DNA of 37,595 nt from Methylococcaceae bacterium (GTDB taxonomy: Bacteria > Pseudomonadota > Gammaproteobacteria > Methylococcales > Methylomonadaceae). The notes beneath the pieces are model-generated. The model was not told the DNA's origin, searched no databases, and was given only the letters and a program-made list of their open reading frames with translations. Within the stretch, counting starts at the first letter, position 1, and each line of letters opens with the position of its first letter. Below, piece by piece: positions 32,164-37,595 of this stretch. The stretch is from NCBI GenBank assembly GCA_947504985.1, contig CANNKH010000005.1:1-37595 (forward strand). The letters are read 5' to 3'. The translations under genes and the position numbers were made by a program.

Positions 32164-33762
32164 TTATCCCACCAACATCCGTGCCAAAGGACTATTGCTT
32201 TCAATCGCTAATCGCTGTTCAAGTTCGTGGTCATCGCAGTGTTCGATAATGACGGTAAGTTGTTTCAATTGCTCAACATGTTCAATATTAAGCGCTTTAA
32301 CAACCTCAATAACATCGTGATCTATCAAGCCCAACGCTTGAATTAAGCCTTTGTGCAAACCTTTTAATGCACTTTTTTTCAGTGAGGGCTGCGCTTTCTG
32401 CAAAATAAAATACGGTGTTAGCCAAGTCAGGGCAATTAACAGCGTACTATGAACGGCAAAATCAACCCCTAAATAAGGGGTGCTGGTCATATTGCTGTCG
32501 TAATAACCGATAAACACTTGACTACCAACCCAAGTCATCGCGGCCAACGGCAACATAATTTCACATAAACGCATACTTTTTAAAAACCCGCGCTGCACCG
32601 TATTGCCTGGATTAGCCAAGGCTTGGCGAGCCGCCAATTCAGTTTGGGCCTGCATAATTTTGGCGGCTTTTTCGCGTAACAAAGACAACCGACTTTTAAA
32701 CGGTGTCGTCGGCAAGCCTTGCTGATCGATATTAATGATAAATTCATCCAATCCATCATCAAAACGGGTTTGCGCCCAAGCATCCCATAACGAAAGAGGG
32801 ACTGATTGAGAATGCGTAATCAAATCGGCGGCATGTTCCGCATAATAAGTGGCTGTCTGCTGCATCGGCCATGCAAAACCTTCTTGTAATTGCTGGCTGG
32901 TTTGCAACCATTGCTGCTGCCATAACGGATAGGCTTGCTGAAAAGCCGACTCAGTCCCCAATAGGCTCAACATTTGTAGCAACTTTTGCTTTAATTCATG
33001 TTTTCGCAACTGCTGTCCACGCTGCTCTAATTGCTCAACAATATGCTCAGTCGCCAACGCGCCAATGGTTTCTTCCAACAACGCAAACTCATCCTGTTGC
33101 ACATCTTCGGAGCATACGGTCTTAAAAATAACCGGCTCATAAAACCCCGCTTTATGCAATTGCTGTTTAAAATCATCGAATTGCTCTAGCTGCCCTCTAT
33201 CCCATTGATTCAAAACAAACAACCACGCATGTCGAGCGCCTTCTGCAAGCAGCAATTGCCAAGCCTTTTCATCGCGATAACGCTCGGGACTCACAACATA
33301 AATCAACACATCAATATGGGGTAGCCATTGCAACACCAATTGTTTGTTACTTTGTTCCGTGCTGTCAAAATCCGGCATATCTATCCAGATAATATTTTTT
33401 TTCGCTTCTTCTTCGTGCTGGGCGATTTTGATTTGCGTGATAGGCAATTGCTCAGGCAAATGCTGTATCGCAACACTGTGATGATGAAATAAAGTCACTT
33501 CGCGAGACGTTGGTCTTTCTATGCCGGTTCTAGCAATTGATTTTCCCGCCAAACGATTAAGCAACGTACTTTTGCCGACACCACTCCCGCCCATAAATGC
33601 AACAATCAACGGTCTGGCAGTGTTATTAAATAAAGAATCTGGCGACCTGAGATCTAATTCTGTTAATTGCTGTGCCGCTTCCTGCGAAATCCAGCCTGCT
33701 GCACAGGCTTGTTCTGCCCAATGTTGGGCATTTTTTGCTAAATCAGAGTAATCGTAAGCCAT
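32164..33762 (-). CDS. Dynamin-like GTPase with C-terminal membrane helices
   Basis: 532 residues from ATG 33762 (an upstream ATG at 33783 would add seven). G1 GGSGVGKSTLLN, G3 IDMPDFDST and G4 LNQWD are all present, so it binds and probably hydrolyses GTP. Near residues 395-460 are two hydrophobic segments (IMLPLAAMTWVGSQVFIGYY; STLLIALTWLTPYFIL). It overlaps the end of the 577-aa GTPase by 20 bases, and the two share the odd D-F-D-S switch 2. Start chosen for the GAGAAG site inside the upstream gene. Confidence 0.85.
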   Translation of the reverse strand: MAYDYSDLAKNAQHWAEQACAAGWISQEAAQQLTELDLRSPDSLFNNTARPLIVAFMGGSGVGKSTLLNRLAGKSIARTGIERPTSREVTLFHHHSVAIQHLPEQLPITQIKIAQHEEEAKKNIIWIDMPDFDSTEQSNKQLVLQWLPHIDVLIYVVSPERYRDEKAWQLLLAEGARHAWLFVLNQWDRGQLEQFDDFKQQLHKAGFYEPVIFKTVCSEDVQQDEFALLEETIGALATEHIVEQLEQRGQQLRKHELKQKLLQMLSLLGTESAFQQAYPLWQQQWLQTSQQLQEGFAWPMQQTATYYAEHAADLITHSQSVPLSLWDAWAQTRFDDGLDEFIINIDQQGLPTTPFKSRLSLLREKAAKIMQAQTELAARQALANPGNTVQRGFLKSMRLCEIMLPLAAMTWVGSQVFIGYYDSNMTSTPYLGVDFAVHSTLLIALTWLTPYFILQKAQPSLKKSALKGLHKGLIQALGLIDHDVIEVVKALNIEHVEQLKQLTVIIEHCDDHELEQRLAIESNSPLARMLVG

Positions 33763-35476
33763 AGCGCTTCTCTTGCTGTTCAATCACCCGCAATTGTTCG
33801 GGCGAGATATTAAAATGTGAAATCGGCGGTATTTGCCCCGGCAGACCCAACAGTTTTTTAGCCAGACTATCCATAAAAAGCACCTGCTTGACTTCATTAA
33901 ATTGCTGCTGTTTCAACTCTCTTTCCACCTTGTGCATATAACTGCCAATGGAGCTTTCCGCCAGCAAGGTAGTCACTGTCAACATGGCTGGCGCAATCAC
34001 CAAGTCATGCACGCCGATGCCACCAGTATACAAAGTAAACGCAATAACGGCCGCATCCGCCGTTGCCCGAGTCGCACGCAGACTGTTCAATGCCATCGGC
34101 TGTTCTTGCAGTTTATCGTATAAATGATGTGCGGTCTTTTCCACATCCTGCTGAAAAGACAGATGATAGTTATTTGCCGCTACGCTAAAATTTTGCTGAA
34201 TAGCTTGCCGCTGACCTCGCAATAAACTGCTCAGCCCTTTCCACCAAAGCGCCTGTTTATGTTGCTCCGCTTTATCCAACAAGCTATCGACTGCCTGGAT
34301 TAAAGCATGTTCAACAATTTGATTCAGCAAGACTATTTCATGACTACTATCGACAAGATGCCCTTGTTTTCTCCCCAACTTCATCAACTGTCTGACCGGC
34401 CAAGTAAGGGCTTTGCGCACGCCTGTCAGCACACCTGCCAAACCCGGTATTTCAAGCAAAATCATCAATTCTGCTAACGCGTGTTGAAAGGTTTCATAAT
34501 GATGTGGATGATCCAAATACTCGCGTCGATAACTTGCCAACGCGTGTGCTATCACATCATTAATAATGGCTTGCCACTCCATGAATGCCTGATGTTCTTC
34601 AAGCACCGGTTCCAGCCAATGCGACCAGTATTTTTGCAATAAATCTCGCTCAAAACCTACATGTTGACGACTATCGACCTGTTGTTGCGTATCGATTAAC
34701 AAATGTTGTTGTGTCGTTGGCCAATTCGGCAATCCTGCTGGCTTTTGGTAGTACAAAGCAACAACTTCAGGAAAAACATCAGCTCTAGCTTGCTGCCATT
34801 TTTCTTTTAATGAGTGCGTTAATACCGCCTCTGAACCCTCACTGAGTTTGTTCAAGCAGATAACCGTCGGTTGATGTAAATCAGCAAGAATCGACATCAT
34901 GTCCCAAACCGATTGATCGGCATATTTTTCCTTGCTAACGACCAAAACAATAATGTCTGCCAAAGCGACCGCCCTAATAACGCCTTCACGGTAAACAGCC
35001 GAATCTATCGAATCAAAATCTGGCGTATCCCATATCACACATGGCGGCAAATAAGGCGAAGCGCCAGCTACTTCAGTCAGTGCATAGCAATCATATCGCT
35101 CTACGGTTAGCTGGGCGGTTGGCAAGCACTGAAAACGACCGAAGTAGCGTTGTAAATCGCTACATTCATGTTCGCTTACCCGATGACAAAAGCCCTGAGG
35201 ATGAACCGTATAACCTGCCAAGGGACTGACCCCGGCGACGTTACTATTTAGCAAGACATTAACTAATGAACTTTTGCCGGCCTGCGTTGGGCCTACCACA
35301 GCAATCTGCAATGGCAATTTTGCTTTTAAATCAATTAATTGTCCTTTACGGATAAACGCTTCCGCTAATATAAGCTGATCTATCCGTTGCTGATATTGAA
35401 GGTGGGTAGACTCATTATGCCGCTGAGCCAAAACTACTTGATAACGCTGCTTTAATAATTGGATAAATTCCAGCAT
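33743..35476 (-). CDS. Dynamin-like GTPase
   Basis: 577 residues. G1 GPTQAGKSSLVNVLL, a following VSPLAGYTVHPQG switch 1, G3 WDTPDFDSIDS and G4 CLNKLSEGS are in the right order. A helical middle and a hydrophobic C-terminal stretch (AVIAFTLYTGGIGVHDLVIAPAMLTVTTLLA) suggest membrane association. It overlaps the smaller partner downstream; no other gene is in the operon. The pair resembles bacterial dynamin-like pairs of unknown function, not Era, Der or YcjX. Could remodel membranes; not proven. Confidence 0.85.
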   Translation of the reverse strand: MLEFIQLLKQRYQVVLAQRHNESTHLQYQQRIDQLILAEAFIRKGQLIDLKAKLPLQIAVVGPTQAGKSSLVNVLLNSNVAGVSPLAGYTVHPQGFCHRVSEHECSDLQRYFGRFQCLPTAQLTVERYDCYALTEVAGASPYLPPCVIWDTPDFDSIDSAVYREGVIRAVALADIIVLVVSKEKYADQSVWDMMSILADLHQPTVICLNKLSEGSEAVLTHSLKEKWQQARADVFPEVVALYYQKPAGLPNWPTTQQHLLIDTQQQVDSRQHVGFERDLLQKYWSHWLEPVLEEHQAFMEWQAIINDVIAHALASYRREYLDHPHHYETFQHALAELMILLEIPGLAGVLTGVRKALTWPVRQLMKLGRKQGHLVDSSHEIVLLNQIVEHALIQAVDSLLDKAEQHKQALWWKGLSSLLRGQRQAIQQNFSVAANNYHLSFQQDVEKTAHHLYDKLQEQPMALNSLRATRATADAAVIAFTLYTGGIGVHDLVIAPAMLTVTTLLAESSIGSYMHKVERELKQQQFNEVKQVLFMDSLAKKLLGLPGQIPPISHFNISPEQLRVIEQQEKRYGLRLL

Positions 35477-35607
35477 GGGTGATTAGCTCAGAGTTATAAT
35501 AACTGACCATTTTACTTTGTTTGGTGAACTGGCATACTTAAGAGAATAACAATAAAAAACACAAAATAACATAACATAGACCTGCAATTGACATCGAGGT
35601 TATCTTC

Positions 35608-36036
35608 ATGAAAAAACTATCTACTCTGCTAATTATTCTAAGCTGTACTGCGTTAATGGCTTGTAACAATGGACAAAAAATTAATGGCCATACCACCAAA
35701 ACCGCTTATAAATCAGTAAAAATGTTGAAAAATCGCCTGCTTCCCGAAAACCGCATTGAGTTTGAAGTGGCCTTCTGGACGATCCGCGATGCCAACAAAG
35801 ACGATAGTCAGTTCCTTGATTCAGTCGATGGCAAAAAGCCTGAAGAAATTATTGCCTTGGGCAAAGAAATTTATCAGCAGCGTAAAGATTCCGGTGTTAA
35901 AGAATATAGCCAGTATTCAAGCTGGGAAGAGATGATTACGAAATTTGGCAGGGAACGGATTGACCAAGATAATCGCAAAGGTTCCAAAAAAGAAGACGCT
36001 AGAGACAAAGCCAATGATGTCTTATACAAACTTTAA
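35608..36036 (+). CDS. Small lipoprotein (DUF6694-like)
   Basis: 142 residues with a lipoprotein signal and lipobox LMAC (Cys19). The mature part FEVAFWTIRDANKDDSQFLDSVDGKKPEEIIALGKEIYQQRK is the conserved core shared by a family of small lipoproteins, which I think is DUF6694, though I cannot confirm the number. Probably outer-membrane attached, function unknown. Its stop abuts the stop of the DUF2959 gene on the other strand. Confidence 0.8.
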   Translation: MKKLSTLLIILSCTALMACNNGQKINGHTTKTAYKSVKMLKNRLLPENRIEFEVAFWTIRDANKDDSQFLDSVDGKKPEEIIALGKEIYQQRKDSGVKEYSQYSSWEEMITKFGRERIDQDNRKGSKKEDARDKANDVLYKL

Positions 36037-36732
36037 TCAACGGCTCGGCAAGTTTTTTTGATCCTGATGTTGCTGATTAACCAAGATAGCAACAAACTGA
36101 TTGGCTTCAGCAATAATTTGCTCCATCGCTAAAATCAATTGAGAAATGTCAACGCTGATCTCAATAAATTCATGCTGTAATGCGGCAACAGCTTGTGCAT
36201 TAAGATTATGCTTGAGGAATAATACCTGATCTTTAAAGGCTGCAAGTACCGGTTGAATTTTGCTTGTTGCCTTGTACATGGCTTTAATCAGCCGGACATA
36301 ATTTTGTCTGGCTGCCTTTAACTGCTGTTTACTACTATTACGCAGCGCCCGATTAGTGTATTCATTCAGCTCTTTTTCCCATTCTGCAAATAACGCCTCA
36401 CTAACTTCTTCTATCGCCTTAATGCGGGTATTCACTGCATCCGATTTGGCGCAACAACTTTGATATTGCCGATTCAACTGACGATATCGATGCTCCAATG
36501 ACGACTCATTCACCGCCAGCAAATGATTAAAACGCGTCAGCGTATCCTCAAATTCATCACGCGTTCCCTGCAAACTCAGACAGGCTTGCTCAACTTGATA
36601 AACCACAATCGCTCGTTTGGGATCTCCTATTGACTCCCGGGCACGGTAATAAACCGTCTTAAGTTTTTTGGCAAAAAACTGTTTGAAAAAAACAAAAGCA
36701 TGATGTGATGGATTATAGTTATCGCTAGCCAT
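36037..36732 (-). CDS. DUF2959 family protein lacking the usual lipoprotein signal
   Basis: 231 residues. The long helical DUF2959 signature is clear: ALFAEWEKELNEYTNRALRN, then KAMYKATSKIQPVLAAFKDQVLFLKHNLNAQAVAALQ. Typical members begin with a lipoprotein signal; this one begins MASDNYNPSHHAFVFFKQFF without lipobox Cys or signal, so it is predicted cytosolic. Its start overlaps the end of the MfnE-like kinase by 8 bases, so the two are coupled. The function of DUF2959 is unknown. Confidence 0.85.
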   Translation of the reverse strand: MASDNYNPSHHAFVFFKQFFAKKLKTVYYRARESIGDPKRAIVVYQVEQACLSLQGTRDEFEDTLTRFNHLLAVNESSLEHRYRQLNRQYQSCCAKSDAVNTRIKAIEEVSEALFAEWEKELNEYTNRALRNSSKQQLKAARQNYVRLIKAMYKATSKIQPVLAAFKDQVLFLKHNLNAQAVAALQHEFIEISVDISQLILAMEQIIAEANQFVAILVNQQHQDQKNLPSR

Positions 36733-37330
36733 TGAAGTGTAGTGCGTTAATAAGGGTTATTGGAAAAGTAACGTGAGCGACGCTATCGCAGAAAGCCTTA
36801 TCGATAATATCGCGTTCAGCAAGCTCAACCAAACTGAGATTAGCATCAATATCCGCAGATTTTATCAGTAACAGTTCGCTTGCCGAAAGCGAGTCAGCCA
36901 ACCATACCGCTAAACTGTCGGAAGTGACATCCCAAGAGGCCTGAATACCCGCCTGTTCAAGCTCAGCAACATCGGGCGACCAAATGACTATTTTTTTTAG
37001 CAAAAGCTGTTGACGAATCTGCGCCACCGAGCCAGCCATCACAAAATGCGGTTTAAGCCCATTAAACAGCAACGCCATTTGCTGCATCGCCAGCAGTGCC
37101 ATCGCATGGGCTGTGCCATCATCAAATTGCCAGCGTTGCTGAGCTAATCTTACCTGATCCGCAAATGCCCCGCCGCCCGGCACAATGACCACTGCCCTGC
37201 CCTGATAGCGTTGCTCGATGCTGTCAAGACAATAACGCAAGTTATCAGAATGCGCTAGGCTGCCGCCGAGTTTGATGACGGTTATATCACCGTTTGTAGG
37301 CGCTAAGCAGTGAATAGCTGAGTTTTTCAT
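36725..37330 (-). CDS. Amino acid kinase family protein, MfnE-like
   Basis: 201 residues, an amino-acid-kinase fold reduced in size. Motifs are TVIKLGGSLAHSD at the N-terminus (nucleotide phosphate loop), VIVPGGGAFADQVR (second glycine loop), WDVTSDSLAVWLAD and LLLIKSADID. This resembles the archaeal MfnE group, which phosphorylates an aminomethylfuran intermediate in methanofuran synthesis, and its homologues in methylotrophs near H4MPT/methanofuran genes. Methylotroph identity is inferred. It overlaps the DUF2959 gene. No other C1 genes are in view. Confidence 0.85.
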   Translation of the reverse strand: MKNSAIHCLAPTNGDITVIKLGGSLAHSDNLRYCLDSIEQRYQGRAVVIVPGGGAFADQVRLAQQRWQFDDGTAHAMALLAMQQMALLFNGLKPHFVMAGSVAQIRQQLLLKKIVIWSPDVAELEQAGIQASWDVTSDSLAVWLADSLSASELLLIKSADIDANLSLVELAERDIIDKAFCDSVAHVTFPITLINALHFNG

Positions 37331-37369
37331 GATGATGGTTGTTCCCGTTGTCCAATGTCAACAACAGGC

Positions 37370-37567
37370 TTAAATGGCAACCCGCTGGGCAATCTCAATC
37401 GCTTTGCGTAACAAATCATTGACTAACATTTGCAGTTTTTCAGGGCTGCATTTTTGGCTTAAATACCTTGCCACGTCTTGATCAAGATAAATCGGTGTTT
37501 GAATGTCTTCGATAGGCGTATAAAACTTGCCCTGTTCGGCGTTGGAAAAATCGTAGCCGTCTTTCAT
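37370..37567 (-). CDS. Small antitoxin-like protein (ribbon-helix-helix-like)
   Basis: 65 residues, ATG 37567 with GGGAG about 10 bases before it. The C-terminal part TPIYLDQDVARYLSQKC, then LQMLVNDLLRKAIEI has the strand-helix-helix pattern of CopG/BrnA-like antitoxins. No toxin gene is downstream; a partner could lie beyond the window edge upstream. Annotation as antitoxin is tentative. Confidence 0.6.
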   Translation of the reverse strand: MKDGYDFSNAEQGKFYTPIEDIQTPIYLDQDVARYLSQKCSPEKLQMLVNDLLRKAIEIAQRVAI

Positions 37568-37595
37568 TTTGTCACTGCTCCCATCAAAACAATTC

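Overview
The window reads as chromosomal DNA of a gammaproteobacterium, most probably a methanotroph of the order Methylococcales (type I). This is inference: no rRNA or methane oxidation gene is present. Supporting it are the gammaproteobacterial gene order ubiH-pepP-ygfB / TIGR02449-zapA-ssrS, the aroK-aroB-damX block, a small amino-acid-kinase-fold protein of the MfnE (methanofuran/H4MPT-associated) type, an oxidative sugar-phosphate pair (zwf-pgl), a DUF411 copper-type protein, and a moderate base composition with many dispersed hairpin repeats.

Layout. 1-2.9 kb: response regulators resembling the twitching-motility (PilG/PilH) type, all on the minus strand, and an internally duplicated protein of unknown function. 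3.5-6.4 kb: ammonium transporter with a plausible sigma-54 promoter, family 4 uracil-DNA glycosylase, and RimI-type acetyltransferase. 6.9-8.0 kb: a fusion of a degenerate M41 (FtsH-type) peptidase domain to a receiver domain. 8.1-12.9 kb (minus): DUF411 protein, hemE, then aroK-aroB-damX. 13.3-16.3 kb: TSUP permease facing pgl-zwf. 17.0-19.8 kb (minus): a secreted cysteine/tryptophan repeat protein and a fatty acid hydroxylase/sterol desaturase-msrP-msrQ group. 20.1-21.1 kb: a short LOV blue-light receptor with an SRPBCC protein. 21.7-25.3 kb: a periplasmic copper amine oxidase, a secreted unknown and an ASCH-like protein. 25.4-29.4 kb: the ubiH-pepP-ygfB / zapA / 6S RNA block. 29.5-32.1 kb: an outer-membrane porin and a membrane-anchored endonuclease/exonuclease/phosphatase protein. 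32.2-35.5 kb: two overlapping dynamin-like GTPases. 35.6-37.6 kb: a lipoprotein, a DUF2959 protein overlapping the MfnE-like kinase, and an antitoxin-like small protein.

Between genes there are at least four families of short repeats without transposase: A (C/G-rich, about 90-115 bp), B (167-204 bp, terminal inverted repeats, nested hairpins), C (long inverted repeat built on CTGAGCGGAGTCGAAG) and D (ends GGAATG...CATTCC, about 70-110 bp). Several appear to have reshaped genes: copy A1 supplies the last ~23 codons and stop of a response regulator, and other copies flank what look like gene remnants. No tRNA, rRNA, CRISPR array or intact insertion sequence was seen.

The best candidates for undescribed biology are the M41-like/receiver fusion with lost zinc ligands, the LOV-SRPBCC pair, the overlapping GTPase pair, and the coupling of a cytosolic DUF2959 protein to the MfnE-like kinase.
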